From contig CAXXFB010000001.1 in assembly GCA_963674545.2 (NCBI GenBank), positions 1,612,001 to 1,676,000 of the forward strand: 64,000 bases of DNA, given 5' to 3'. This DNA comes from JABGQS01 sp963674545. GTDB lineage: Bacteria > Bacillota > Clostridia > Christensenellales > SZUA-584. The translations under genes were made by a program, and so were the position numbers. Below are positions 33,837 to 43,051 of the stretch, one piece after another; the first letter of the stretch is position 1, and every line of letters starts with the position of its first letter. The notes beneath the pieces are model-generated. The model was not told where the DNA came from and searched no databases. It saw nothing but the letters and a program-made list of their open reading frames with translations.

Positions 33837-34810
33837 ATCTTGATAGCGTCTTTTGGACACTTCTCTACACATATTCCGCACGCCGCACACTTGTCCGGAT
33901 TTACCGTATGCAGCTCTTTCATCTCTCCTTTTATAGCTCCCGTCGGGCATGCTTTCTTACAAATGCCGCAGCCTATACACGGGTCTTCTTCTATGACCGC
34001 TACTTTTGTTATCGGCTCTTTTAAGGCTATGCTTCCCCTTGGGCAGACAACCGCACATACTCCGCAAGACGTACACTTCTCATAATCGTAAACCGGAAGA
34101 TTGTCTACCATTGTGATAGCGTCATATGGGCATTTCTTTTCACAGAGTCCGCAGCCTATACAACCTGCCTTGCACAGAGACAGCACGTCTTTGCCCTTGT
34201 CTACGTTACGGCAGTTTATATAAACCTCGTTGTCTTCGTCCATAATCAATATAGCGTCTTTTGGACAAGCCTCTGCACACTTTCCACATCCGGTACATTT
34301 ATCCTCGTGCACTGCAGCGATACCAAGCGGATTAAGATAGATAGCGTCAAACGGACACACCTTGGCACACGTCAGCAGTCCGACGCAGGAAAATCTGCAG
34401 GAAGCAGGCCCTCCTGCAAGCATAGCTGCTGCACGGCAGTCCGACACTCCGAAATATTCAAACTTCGTTCCGCAGTTCTCTTCATCACCACGGCAGAGCA
34501 CCCTAGCTACCCTGCGCTTGCCCATCTGCGCCTGAATACCAAGCAGTTCTGCGATGGCTTTTAAGTCCTCTTCCGAAAGCACGGTGCATTTTCCGACTTC
34601 TGCCTGGCCTTCCGTCACAGCTTTTGCAAAGCCGTCGCATCCGGGATATCCGCAGCCGCCGCAGTTAGCGCCAGGCAGCAGTTCCCTTACCTTTTCTATA
34701 TTCGGATCTATCTTGACCGCAAGCAGCTTAGATGCTACAGCAAGCCCCAGTCCCAACAGTAGCCCCAGTCCGCCAAGAGCGGCTACAGGCAGCAATATTT
34801 CTCCAATCAT
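33824..34810 (-). CDS. rnfB: Rnf complex subunit B (ferredoxin-type iron-sulfur protein)
   Basis: RnfB is the entry point for electrons from ferredoxin to the Rnf membrane complex. The 328-residue protein has one N-terminal membrane helix, the NCGGCGYPGC cluster motif of the Rnf type, and at least five further 4Fe-4S motifs (CTGCGKCAEACP, CIGCGLCEKKCP, CTSCGVCAVVCP, CIGCGICKKACP, CAACGICVEKCP). A large number of clusters is typical of clostridial RnfB. It is the sixth gene of the operon, 12 bases after rnfA. Confidence 0.96.
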   Translation of the reverse strand: MIGEILLPVAALGGLGLLLGLGLAVASKLLAVKIDPNIEKVRELLPGANCGGCGYPGCDGFAKAVTEGQAEVGKCTVLSEEDLKAIAELLGIQAQMGKRRVARVLCRGDEENCGTKFEYFGVSDCRAAAMLAGGPASCRFSCVGLLTCAKVCPFDAIYLNPLGIAAVHEDKCTGCGKCAEACPKDAILIMDEDNEVYINCRNVDKGKDVLSLCKAGCIGCGLCEKKCPYDAITMVDNLPVYDYEKCTSCGVCAVVCPRGSIALKEPITKVAVIEEDPCIGCGICKKACPTGAIKGEMKELHTVNPDKCAACGICVEKCPKDAIKICER

Positions 34811-34822
34811 ATGTCTTCTCCT

Positions 34823-35407
34823 TTATACCAGCCCTTGGAACCCAAGGAACGCCATTGCCATCAGTCCGGCTGAAATAAGCGCCGCCGGAAAGCCCTTCAT
34901 AGATTCCGGCATGTTTGAAAACTCCAGCTTCTCCCTTATACCGGCAAACAGCACTATCGCAAGTGTGAAACCTATAGCTGCACCAACGCCGTTTACAAGA
35001 GTCTGCAGGAATGTAAACTCTTCAGTTATGTTGATGATAGCAACACCCAACACAGCACAGTTAGTCGTTATAAGCGGCAGATAAACGCCCAGCGCGCTGT
35101 AGAGCGACGGCACAAGCTTCTGCAGAGCCATCTCGACAAGCTGAACGAGCGCCGCGATAACGAGTATGAACGCTATCGTCTGCAAAAATTCGATATGCAG
35201 CGGCACTAATATGTAATAGTGCACCAGGAATGAAATGACTGAAGCCAGCGCCATAACGAACGTTACGGCAAAACCCATACCAAGTGCAGTCTCGACCTTC
35301 TTTGAAACTCCAAGGAAAGGACATATACCAAGGAACCTCGACAGCACAAAGTTTTGAACTAGTATCGAGCTTAGAAGTATAAGCAGTATCTTTACAAAAC
35401 CATCCAT
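34823..35407 (-). CDS. rnfA: Rnf complex subunit A
   Basis: The 194-residue integral membrane protein has about six helices and the Rnf/Nqr core pattern with FVLSRFLGICPFLG near its start and NCAVLGVAI in the middle. These cysteines bind a buried iron-sulfur cluster shared with the paired subunit RnfE. It follows rnfE by 2 bases. Confidence 0.95.
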   Translation of the reverse strand: MDGFVKILLILLSSILVQNFVLSRFLGICPFLGVSKKVETALGMGFAVTFVMALASVISFLVHYYILVPLHIEFLQTIAFILVIAALVQLVEMALQKLVPSLYSALGVYLPLITTNCAVLGVAIINITEEFTFLQTLVNGVGAAIGFTLAIVLFAGIREKLEFSNMPESMKGFPAALISAGLMAMAFLGFQGLV

Positions 35408-35409
35408 AA

Positions 35410-36033
35410 CTATCTAGCTCCTTTCTTCTGTTTTCTCTTCCGTGAGATATAGTTTATCAGCGCAAGCACCAGTCCCAGCGTTATAAACGCTCCGGGAGCC
35501 TGCACCATTATCAGCGCTGGTTTGAACCCAACACCGAATATCTGCATATTGAAGAAAGTCCCGTTGCCGAATGCTTCTCTTATCGTCGCTATTATCAGCA
35601 GCGCCAGTGTAAAACCTATTCCCATTCCAAGACCATCAAGGAATGAAGACCATACTGTGTTCTTGGATGCAAAAGCTTCCGCCCGGCCGAGGATTATACA
35701 ATTAACGACTATCAGAGGAATGAATATACCAAGCGACTCGTTAAGCGCAGGAACATATGCTTTCAGCAGCAGCTGTACTACAGTAACAAATGAAGCAATA
35801 ATTACTATGAATGCAGGTATCCTTATCTTCTGTGGTATAAAGTTTCTGAGAAGCGCTATAACCACGTTCGAGCCTATAAGCACGAATGTGGCAGCAAGAC
35901 CCATGCCGATACCGTTGGAAGCAGCTGATGTTACAGCCAGTGTAGGGCACATTCCGAGCATCAGACGGAATATCGGGTTTTCATCAAATATGCCGTTTTT
36001 GAGTATTTTCATTGCTTTTGGCTTTTTGCTCAT
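35410..36033 (-). CDS. rnfE: Rnf complex subunit E
   Basis: The 207-residue membrane protein is the paralogue of RnfA (MLGMCPTLAVTSAA, NCIILGRAEAFA), also with cysteines in corresponding places. The two form the central ion-translocating part of the complex. It overlaps rnfG by four bases (ATGA-type coupling). Confidence 0.95.
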   Translation of the reverse strand: MSKKPKAMKILKNGIFDENPIFRLMLGMCPTLAVTSAASNGIGMGLAATFVLIGSNVVIALLRNFIPQKIRIPAFIVIIASFVTVVQLLLKAYVPALNESLGIFIPLIVVNCIILGRAEAFASKNTVWSSFLDGLGMGIGFTLALLIIATIREAFGNGTFFNMQIFGVGFKPALIMVQAPGAFITLGLVLALINYISRKRKQKKGAR

Positions 36034-36605
36034 TGTGCACCTCCCATGACGCTCTTATAAAAATCTGCGACCGTATTTACTGCATCAGTCACGGCTCTGG
36101 AAGTTATAGTAGCGCCTGCAATAGCCTGTATCTCATTATCCGCAGCAGGATCGACCTTAACCACAACGAGAGCAGGCTCAAACGGAACATCCTTGTATTG
36201 ATCGATAAAGTCCGGCTTCGCGGCATTTGCTCCAAGCCCCGGCGTTTCTTCATTGGTCCCGATAACTACACCGGCAACCGTCCCCTGTGAACTTATACCT
36301 ATAGTCATATTGAGTCCGGCATTAAAACCTTTTGTAGTAACGCCCACAGCTATTCCTATATCGTTGCCGCTCTCATCCAGCGCTGTATAAACGCTGTTTA
36401 TTATTCCGTATTCTTCGGGTATCTCCACGTCGCTTTCCTTAAAGCTGCTTGCCTGCAGGAAACATTGCGACCTTGCTGCATTAGCCGCCGCTATTTCCTG
36501 CTCTGCTATAGGCTCTTTTGTAATATAGTTTACTGCTCCCAGCAGCAATCCCGCAACGATGGTAATGGCAAGAAGCTTCAATGTTATCACAATAATGTTT
36601 TTCAC
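36030..36605 (-). CDS. rnfG: Rnf complex subunit G (FMN-binding)
   Basis: The 191-residue protein has an N-terminal membrane helix and an extracytoplasmic FMN-binding domain. The motif AGATITSRAV contains the Thr to which FMN is covalently bound in this family by phosphoester. It overlaps both neighbours by four bases. Confidence 0.95.
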   Translation of the reverse strand: MKNIIVITLKLLAITIVAGLLLGAVNYITKEPIAEQEIAAANAARSQCFLQASSFKESDVEIPEEYGIINSVYTALDESGNDIGIAVGVTTKGFNAGLNMTIGISSQGTVAGVVIGTNEETPGLGANAAKPDFIDQYKDVPFEPALVVVKVDPAADNEIQAIAGATITSRAVTDAVNTVADFYKSVMGGAQ

Positions 36606-37564
36606 TTCGCATCACCCCCCGCTTCAGCGACCGCTTTTACGACTCCGAATCTCTTTGGCTTAAAAGCTCTGTTTATAAGAGGAACAGTCAGGTTCATAAG
36701 CAGTATCGAATATGAAACGCCTTCGGGGTATCCACCCCACAGCCTTATCACACTTGTGATAACACCGCAGCCAAGCGCGAATATTATCTTTCCTTTCAGT
36801 GACATCGGTGAAGTAGTATAATCTGTTGCCATATATATCGCGCCAAGCATCAATCCGCCTGCAAGTATGTGATAGAGCGCATCGCCTGTAAACAGCCCTT
36901 CCGGCCCTGCGATGAATGTAAACAGCGCAACCGTGCCGATATACACAACAGGTATGCTCGGGTCTATCACTCTTCGGGCAACAAGGTAAAGCCCGCCAAG
37001 CAGAAGCGCTATTGCGCTTGTTTCTCCGATACATCCACCGACGTTGCCTATAGCCATGTCAAGATACGGGCTGAGTTGAGCTCCGCCCATCTTAAGAGCC
37101 GTAAGCGGAGTCGCAGTTGAAACAGCATCCACCGGCATCGTCCATGTCGTCATTATCTGCGGCCATGAGGCCATAAGGAACGCCCTTGCAGCCAGCGCCG
37201 GGTTCAGGAAGTTGCTCCCTATCCCGCCAAACACCTGCTTGACTATCGCTATACCGAAAACCGCTCCGATAAGCGGTATCCACAACGGTACGCTCGGAGG
37301 CAGGTTAAGCGCAAGCAGAAGGCCTGTAAGGGCTGCGCTTCCGTCTAATGCCGTAACCTTTCTTTTCATTATCAATTGAAGAAGCGCTTCAGCTCCGACT
37401 GCAGCAGCAACGCTTACAAGGACTGTCCACAATGCGTTCAGCCCAAAGAAGTAAACACCGCATGCCGTTGCCGGCACAAGTGCGATGATCACATCGATCA
37501 TGATTCGTCTTGTCGATTCGCTTGAACGGACATGTGGCGACGAAGACATGGCATACTTGTCCAT
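36602..37564 (-). CDS. rnfD: Rnf complex subunit D
   Basis: The 320-residue membrane protein has about nine helices and the NqrB/RnfD motif STATPLTALK, whose Thr carries the second covalent FMN. The complex oxidises ferredoxin and reduces NAD+ while moving Na+ or H+ across the membrane. The ion used cannot be told here. It follows rnfC by 39 bases. Confidence 0.95.
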   Translation of the reverse strand: MDKYAMSSSPHVRSSESTRRIMIDVIIALVPATACGVYFFGLNALWTVLVSVAAAVGAEALLQLIMKRKVTALDGSAALTGLLLALNLPPSVPLWIPLIGAVFGIAIVKQVFGGIGSNFLNPALAARAFLMASWPQIMTTWTMPVDAVSTATPLTALKMGGAQLSPYLDMAIGNVGGCIGETSAIALLLGGLYLVARRVIDPSIPVVYIGTVALFTFIAGPEGLFTGDALYHILAGGLMLGAIYMATDYTTSPMSLKGKIIFALGCGVITSVIRLWGGYPEGVSYSILLMNLTVPLINRAFKPKRFGVVKAVAEAGGDAK

Positions 37565-37603
37565 AAAAACCTCTTTTCTACAGTGTCTGTCTATAATATC
37601 AAT

Positions 37604-38941
37604 CTATTTGTTTTTCCTTTTACGCTGGGCAATAACTTCAGATTTTGCCAGCCGTATCGACTGCACCAAATACCTGTTTGCCGGGCAAATATATGAACAG
37701 CAGCCGCATTCCATACAATCAAATGCGTTGGCTTTTTCAGCTGCTGCAAAGTCATTTTTCTCAGAATACGCGTTGAGCAGATACGGCTCTAAGCCCATCG
37801 GGCAAACGTACACGCACTTACCGCAGCGTATGCAGTCAGATTCTGCCCTGGCGTCCGCCATCTTGTGGTCCAGCACAAGTATCCCGGAGCTTCCTTTAAC
37901 TATAGGCGCGTCAAGATTCTGCTGCGTTATACCCATCATAGGCCCGCCGGCGATTATCTTTGCAACGCTGCCGGAAAACCCTCCGACAAACGAAATTACG
38001 TGTGATATCGGAGTTCCCAGCCTTATTAAAAGATTGGAAGGCTGGTTTACGCTGCCGGTGACGGTGACTACCCGCTCGTAAAGCGGCATCCCCTTGTCAA
38101 CAGCCAGGGATATCTGGTATGCCGTTCCAACGTTAACTACGACTGCCCCGACATCCATCGGCAGCTTGCCCGAAGGAACCTGACGCTTCGTTACAGCATA
38201 AATCAGCTGTTTTTCAGCGCCCTGCGGATATTTGACCTTAAGCGTCTTAACGTCTATACCTTCATTTTCAGCAGCTTCTTCAATGGCTTTTATTGCATCT
38301 TTTTTATTATCTTCTATGGCTATATATGCGCTCTTTATATCAAGAGCTTTCATTACGGCTTTGGTGCCTCTTATGACATCTTTGGGATGTTCGAGCATAA
38401 TACGGTGGTCTGCAGTTAAGTAAGGTTCACACTCCGCACCGTTTATTATAAGTGTGTCGATTTTTTTCTCCGGCGGCGGAGAGAGCTTCACGTGTGTCGG
38501 GAATGCAGCACCGCCAAGGCCGACTATGCCCGCTTCCTTTATAATATCTACTATCTGCTTCGGTTCAAGCTCCGAAAGATCCGCCGGCTTTGCTATGTCC
38601 GGACTAAGCCTGTCCTCATGGTCGTTCTCAATTATAATTGAAGCACACGGTATACCGGAAATAGTCTGGCACGCCTTTATCTCTTTTATTGTTCCAGAAA
38701 CGCTGGCATAGACTGGCACGCTGACAAAACCTCCTGCTTCGGCTATCTTCTGCCCTAAGTCAACCTTATCGCCTTCCTTGACCAGTGAAACGGCAGGCGC
38801 TCCTATATGCTGAGTAAGCGGGAGTATGACCTCATCCGGTACACTGCATCTCTTTATAGGGCTTTTTTCCGAAAGATATTTCCCGTGATGGATACTCTTT
38901 AAAGGGTGGACTCCGCCCTTGAATGAAAGTTTGGTTGCCAT
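37604..38941 (-). CDS. rnfC: Rnf complex subunit C (NADH-interacting)
   Basis: RnfC binds NAD(H) and flavin. The start was set at the ATG at 38941 (MATKLSFKGG), preceded by AAGGAG; an upstream extension lacks a site. The 445-residue protein has the glycine-rich nucleotide region GLGGAAFPTHVKL, the NGAECEPYLTAD motif, and two 4Fe-4S motifs near the C-terminus (CIRCGKCVYVCP and CMECGCCSYICP). It is the first gene of rnfCDGEAB-maf. Confidence 0.96.
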   Translation of the reverse strand: MATKLSFKGGVHPLKSIHHGKYLSEKSPIKRCSVPDEVILPLTQHIGAPAVSLVKEGDKVDLGQKIAEAGGFVSVPVYASVSGTIKEIKACQTISGIPCASIIIENDHEDRLSPDIAKPADLSELEPKQIVDIIKEAGIVGLGGAAFPTHVKLSPPPEKKIDTLIINGAECEPYLTADHRIMLEHPKDVIRGTKAVMKALDIKSAYIAIEDNKKDAIKAIEEAAENEGIDVKTLKVKYPQGAEKQLIYAVTKRQVPSGKLPMDVGAVVVNVGTAYQISLAVDKGMPLYERVVTVTGSVNQPSNLLIRLGTPISHVISFVGGFSGSVAKIIAGGPMMGITQQNLDAPIVKGSSGILVLDHKMADARAESDCIRCGKCVYVCPMGLEPYLLNAYSEKNDFAAAEKANAFDCMECGCCSYICPANRYLVQSIRLAKSEVIAQRKRKNK

Positions 38942-38991
38942 TAATGTCTCCTTAATGTATATATAAATTCTAATCAATAACCCAATTAAGT

Positions 38992-39019
38992 ATTATAACA
39001 TACACCCCCCCTTTTTCAA
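38992..39019 (-). promoter_or_regulatory. Promoter of the rnf operon
   Basis: The minus strand has TTGAAA at 39014-39019, a 16-base spacer containing a run of G, and TATAAT at 38992-38997. It lies about 50 bases before the rnfC start. Confidence 0.75.
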
Positions 39020-39079
39020 GAGAGATTATCGTTTGTTATATAAATTTAAAGTTATTCCAATATATTGGTAATTTGAAAC

Positions 39080-39799
39080 CTATCTAACGAGATACCAGAC
39101 TCCTGCGACTGCCATTATAACATAGATAGCTCTGTTTATGATTTTATGCGGCATTTTATTGAACACAAGCATTCCAAGCACCATTCCTGCAGCACTTGCC
39201 ACCACACCGAAAGGAGAAATGTTTAACACCTGATGTGATATCCCAATAGTAGCGGTAAAAAACCCGAATTTTATTAGACCTATGCATAGAAATAAAAATT
39301 GAAGAGTAGCATAATACTCTTCTTTGCACTTCGCTGCAACACAATAAAATAAAACTACCGGCGGGCCTCCTATATTAAAAAATCCTCCGGTAAGACCGGA
39401 AACCAGTCCTGCTACAGAAGCGCTTACCCGGTTGTTTGGTATTTTTATCTTGTCTGCAAAAATAAAGAAATATGCGGACAGTACCACCAAAAAGCCTCCG
39501 AGTATTTTAAGCGCAACATCGTTAGAGGAATTCACAAGCAATGTCATCCCGGTAATCACACCTGCGGCTGAAAAAACGAGCGGCAGCACTGCTATCTTAT
39601 AGTTTACATGCTTTCTATACTTTAAAAACATGTAAAGCATAATCAAAAAAGAACAAATGATCGTTAGCATCACACAGTCGGTAAGCGGCAAAAACAATGG
39701 CAGAAATGCCATTGCAGTGATAGCATAGCCAAAGCCCGATGCAGCTTGGATAAACGCCGCAAAAAAAAGAACCAAACAAATTAATACTATATCCGACAT
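39080..39799 (-). CDS. TauE/SafE-family sulfite/organosulfonate exporter-like protein
   Basis: The 239-residue protein has about seven to eight helices and the repeated TauE pattern (GFGYAITAMAFLPLFLPL, then GLTGGFFNIGGPPVVLFYC). The family exports sulfite, sulfoacetate or related anions, though substrate is not fixed by sequence. It lies alone, upstream of the rnf promoter. No sulfur genes adjoin. Confidence 0.85.
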   Translation of the reverse strand: MSDIVLICLVLFFAAFIQAASGFGYAITAMAFLPLFLPLTDCVMLTIICSFLIMLYMFLKYRKHVNYKIAVLPLVFSAAGVITGMTLLVNSSNDVALKILGGFLVVLSAYFFIFADKIKIPNNRVSASVAGLVSGLTGGFFNIGGPPVVLFYCVAAKCKEEYYATLQFLFLCIGLIKFGFFTATIGISHQVLNISPFGVVASAAGMVLGMLVFNKMPHKIINRAIYVIMAVAGVWYLVR

Positions 39800-39967
39800 G
39801 AAGCCCCTTTGCCCTGTAGATATTTTATGTACACTACATCATAACATACACACCGATGATTGCAAGCCATAAAGCTGCATTGTTCTCTCCTCGACATACT
39901 ATTTGCCAAACAACAATATATACATTATAATAGGTACTGCGCATCAGCACTGGACAAATAAAAACCG

Positions 39968-39996
39968 TTTACAAAAAAGTGTCATTGTGTTATGAT
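39968..39996 (+). promoter_or_regulatory. Promoter of rpsO
   Basis: TTTACA (39968-39973), a 17-base spacer and TATGAT (39991-39996) lie about 90 bases before the rpsO start, leaving room for a structured leader. Confidence 0.75.
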
Positions 39997-40017
39997 GTGA
40001 GTTAGCTTTTGACCTTA

Positions 40018-40065
40018 TACGATGTTTAACGAATTATCCAACGTTCTACATCGTTTAATGGATAA
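40018..40065 (+). promoter_or_regulatory. rpsO leader with possible pseudoknot (S15 autoregulation)
   Basis: Two interleaved perfect pairings are present: 40018-40025 with 40048-40055 (ACGATGT/ACATCGT core), and 40034-40040 with 40059-40065 (TTATCCA/TGGATAA). Together they form an H-type pseudoknot, just 7 bases ahead of AGGAGG. In several bacteria S15 binds a structured rpsO leader to repress its own translation. Here this is inferred from layout only. Confidence 0.6.
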
Positions 40066-40083
40066 CTTATTTAGGAGGAAAAC

Positions 40084-40347
40084 ATGGATAAAGAGAAAAA
40101 GAGCGGCATTATCGAAAAGTACGCTGTATCCGAAGGTGACACAGGCTCTCCCGAAGTACAGATCGCACTTCTGACCGAGCGTATCAACCACTTGACGGAG
40201 CATTTGCAGACACACAAGAAGGACCATCACAGCCGTCGTGGACTGCTAAAAATGGTCGGTAAAAGAAGAGGGCTTCTCAATTATCTAAAGAAGAAGGACA
40301 TCGAAAGATACCGTGAAGTCATAAGCAGCTTGAACCTAAGAAAGTAG
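40084..40347 (+). CDS. rpsO: 30S ribosomal protein S15
   Basis: S15 is a primary binding protein of the small subunit central domain. The 87-residue protein has the conserved DTGSPEVQIALLTERINHL and HSRRGLLKMVGKRRGLLNYL motifs and is of normal length. AGGAGG lies 6 bases before the ATG. It is followed by pnp, the usual order in bacteria. Confidence 0.98.
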   Translation: MDKEKKSGIIEKYAVSEGDTGSPEVQIALLTERINHLTEHLQTHKKDHHSRRGLLKMVGKRRGLLNYLKKKDIERYREVISSLNLRK

Positions 40348-40356
40348 GCATTTCGG

Positions 40357-40388
40357 ATAGAGCGGTCTAAATAACCGCTCTATTCTTT
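40357..40388 (+). terminator. Stem-loop between rpsO and pnp
   Basis: AGAGCGGT pairs with ACCGCTCT, followed by ATTCTTTG. The T-run is weak, so it may be a partial terminator or a processing site, letting rpsO be expressed above pnp. The interval to pnp shows nothing else except its ribosome site. Confidence 0.6.
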
Positions 40389-40466
40389 GTATTGGTGCAA
40401 AATGCACCAGGGGTATATACGGGGTGTATATGCTCTGGTAAGAAAGAATGGAGGAAAGAAAAAATA

Positions 40467-42605
40467 ATGGATCACAGGATTTTTGAAACAGAACTGGCCG
40501 GCAGGACTATGACGGTCGAAACAGGAAAGTATGCTCAGCAGGCAGGAGGCGCTTGCCTCATTCGCTGCGGCGATACTTGCTTGCTGGTTACGGCAACAGC
40601 ATCGAAAACACCAAGAGAGGGAATAGATTTTTTCCCGCTCAGTGTAGAATTTGAAGAAAAGCAGTACTCTGTAGGAAAGATACCGGGCGGTTTTCTCAAA
40701 AGAGAAGGAAGACCGTCTGATCAGGCAATACTCACTTCAAGACTGATAGACAGACCTATTCGTCCGCTTTTCCCGAAGGGATACCGCAACGACGTACAGG
40801 TAATAGCAACAGTACTCAGCGTTGATATGGAACTGCCGCCGGCAGTATACGGCATGATAGGCTCAAGCATAGCTCTGTCGATCTCCGATATACCGTTCAT
40901 GGGCCCGACTGCTTCTATAGTCGTTGGTATGGTAGACGGCGAATACGTCCTTAACCCGAATACACAAGAGCGTGAAAAGAGTGTGCTCGATCTTACAGTT
41001 TCAGGCACAAAAGACGCAGTTATGATGGTTGAAGCAGGAGCAAACGAAGTTACTGAAAAGGAAATGCTCGACGCTATACTGCTGGCACACGAAGAGATCA
41101 AGAAGCTAGTTGACTTCATAGAGAAAATAGTTGACGAAGTCGGTAAGGAAAAAGTCGTACCGGATATCTATCAGGTCGACGAAGACTTTGCCGCAAAGGT
41201 AGTAGAATACTCACGTGACAAGATGGAGCATGCACTCGATACGTTCGACAGGAACGTCCGTGATGAACGCCTTAGCGCTCTTAACGAAGAAGTTACAGCT
41301 CATTTTGAACAAGAAGTTGAAGGCTGTGCTTCAGACGTAGACGAAGTTCTGTACTCACTTAAAAAAGAAATAGTCCGTGACAAGATAATAAACCGGGGAC
41401 AGCGTCCGGACGGCAGAGCTCATACGGAGATTCGCCCGATATGGTGCGAAACAGGTGTACTCGGCAGAACACATGGCAGCGCAGTGTTCACACGCGGCGA
41501 AACCCAGGCAATGACTATAACGACGCTTGGTGCAATCGGAGACGGGCAGAGGCTGGACGGCCTTTCCGAAGAAGAATTCAAGCGCTATATGCATCATTAC
41601 AACATGCCTCCCTATTCCACAGGTGAAGCAAAAATGCTGCGCGGCACCAGCCGCCGGGAAAAAGGCCATGGCGCTCTTGCAGAGCGTGCACTGATGCCCG
41701 TTCTTCCTGACGAAATAGAATTCCCGTATGCAATAAGGACAGTTTCGGAGTGTATCAGTTCTAACGGTTCAACGTCCCAGGCAAGCATATGCGCAAGCTC
41801 GCTGTCATTGATGGACGCTGGTGTGCCACTAAGCGCACCGGTTGCAGGTGTTGCAATGGGTCTTATAAAGGACGAAGAAACAGGCAACGTAGCTATACTT
41901 ACCGATATACAGGGCCTTGAAGACTTCCTTGGCGACATGGACTTCAAAGTGGCCGGAACATCCAAAGGCATCACGGCTATCCAAATGGATATAAAGATAA
42001 AAGGTATCAATGAAGAGATACTCACACGTGCGCTAGCGCAGGCAAACGAAGGCCGTATGTTTATACTCGGCAAGATGAATGAAGTCCTAAGCAGCCCGAG
42101 GGAAGACCTCTCCAAGTACGCACCTAGAATCATGCAGTTCATGATAGACCCGGAGAAGATCCGTGACGTTATCGGCAGCGGCGGCAAAGTCATCAACAAG
42201 ATAATCGCTGACACAGGAGTTAAGATAGACCTCGAGGACGACGGACGTGTGTTCATCACTTCGCCGGATAAAGACGCAGCCGACAAGGCTAGAGCTGCTA
42301 TCGACGCCATCGTTAAAGACGTAGAAGTCGGAAACGTATACCTTGGCAAAGTAGTTCGTATAATGAACTTTGGCGCTTTCGTAGAGCTTGCACCTGGTAA
42401 AGACGGCCTTGTTCACATCTCAAAGCTGTCTAACGAGCACGTTAAGAAAGTTGAAGATGTCGTAAACATCGGCGACGAGATACTAGTTCGTGTTGCAGAG
42501 ATAGACCGCCAGGGCAGGATTAACCTTACAAGAAAAGGCCTGCTGCCGGATGATAAGAAAAAGAAAGACGATAAAAAAGAAACTCCGGAAAAAACTGACG
42601 AATAG
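40467..42605 (+). CDS. pnp: Polyribonucleotide nucleotidyltransferase (PNPase)
   Basis: PNPase degrades RNA from the 3' end by phosphorolysis. The start was set at the ATG at 40467 (MDHRIFETEL), after GGAGGAAAG; the frame runs further upstream without similarity. The 712-residue protein has two RNase PH domains with a helical linker. The KH domain follows (IRDVIGSGGKVINKI), then an S1 domain (GKVVRIMNFGAFVELAPGKDGLVH). All expected domains are present at normal length. Confidence 0.98.
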   Translation: MDHRIFETELAGRTMTVETGKYAQQAGGACLIRCGDTCLLVTATASKTPREGIDFFPLSVEFEEKQYSVGKIPGGFLKREGRPSDQAILTSRLIDRPIRPLFPKGYRNDVQVIATVLSVDMELPPAVYGMIGSSIALSISDIPFMGPTASIVVGMVDGEYVLNPNTQEREKSVLDLTVSGTKDAVMMVEAGANEVTEKEMLDAILLAHEEIKKLVDFIEKIVDEVGKEKVVPDIYQVDEDFAAKVVEYSRDKMEHALDTFDRNVRDERLSALNEEVTAHFEQEVEGCASDVDEVLYSLKKEIVRDKIINRGQRPDGRAHTEIRPIWCETGVLGRTHGSAVFTRGETQAMTITTLGAIGDGQRLDGLSEEEFKRYMHHYNMPPYSTGEAKMLRGTSRREKGHGALAERALMPVLPDEIEFPYAIRTVSECISSNGSTSQASICASSLSLMDAGVPLSAPVAGVAMGLIKDEETGNVAILTDIQGLEDFLGDMDFKVAGTSKGITAIQMDIKIKGINEEILTRALAQANEGRMFILGKMNEVLSSPREDLSKYAPRIMQFMIDPEKIRDVIGSGGKVINKIIADTGVKIDLEDDGRVFITSPDKDAADKARAAIDAIVKDVEVGNVYLGKVVRIMNFGAFVELAPGKDGLVHISKLSNEHVKKVEDVVNIGDEILVRVAEIDRQGRINLTRKGLLPDDKKKKDDKKETPEKTDE

Positions 42606-42616
42606 TAAATTATTAG

Positions 42617-42652
42617 AAGGCTGTTGATAGAAATATCAGCAGCCTTTTTTAT
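42617..42652 (+). terminator. Terminator of rpsO-pnp
   Basis: AAGGCTGTTGAT pairs with ATCAGCAGCCTT with one G-T pair, followed by T residues. Confidence 0.9.
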
Positions 42653-42664
42653 ATACAAGTTATG

Positions 42665-43051
42665 CTATTTTTTCTTTGCACCTTTAATAATAAACTCGAA
42701 TATCTCTTCTTCAGTTTCCGGTCTATCATAATCTCCAGTTAGCTCTCCACTGTAATGATACAGCATTCCGTCAGCTTCGTTTTTCTCCAAAGCTTTAATC
42801 AGCGCTTCTTCACCATGTTCTGAAAGAAACATTACGAACGCACGAACCCTGGGTGTCATAAACATAGGATTCTCACATGGAAATTCATCACACTGCCAAC
42901 AGCCGTCTATTCCCTTTTCACGGCAGCATTTTATTGACTTGCACCAGTCTTTTCCGCTGCAGCCATCATTCCTGCATCCCGGACAGCCTTCGGTGTGTTC
43001 ACATAAACAACACGCAAGCCCGCAATATGCTATTCCCTTTGTTTTATCCAT
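42665..43051 (-). CDS. DUF3795 family cysteine-rich protein
   Basis: The start was set at the ATG at 43051 (MDKTKGIAYC). The 128-residue protein has a Cys-rich N-terminal half, with CGLACCLCEHTEGCPGC, CSGKDWC and CCREKGIDGCWQC, typical of DUF3795. The family is unassigned; it may bind a metal or cluster. The start overlaps the end of the pseudouridine synthase gene by 8 bases, so both are in one transcript. Confidence 0.85.
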   Translation of the reverse strand: MDKTKGIAYCGLACCLCEHTEGCPGCRNDGCSGKDWCKSIKCCREKGIDGCWQCDEFPCENPMFMTPRVRAFVMFLSEHGEEALIKALEKNEADGMLYHYSGELTGDYDRPETEEEIFEFIIKGAKKK

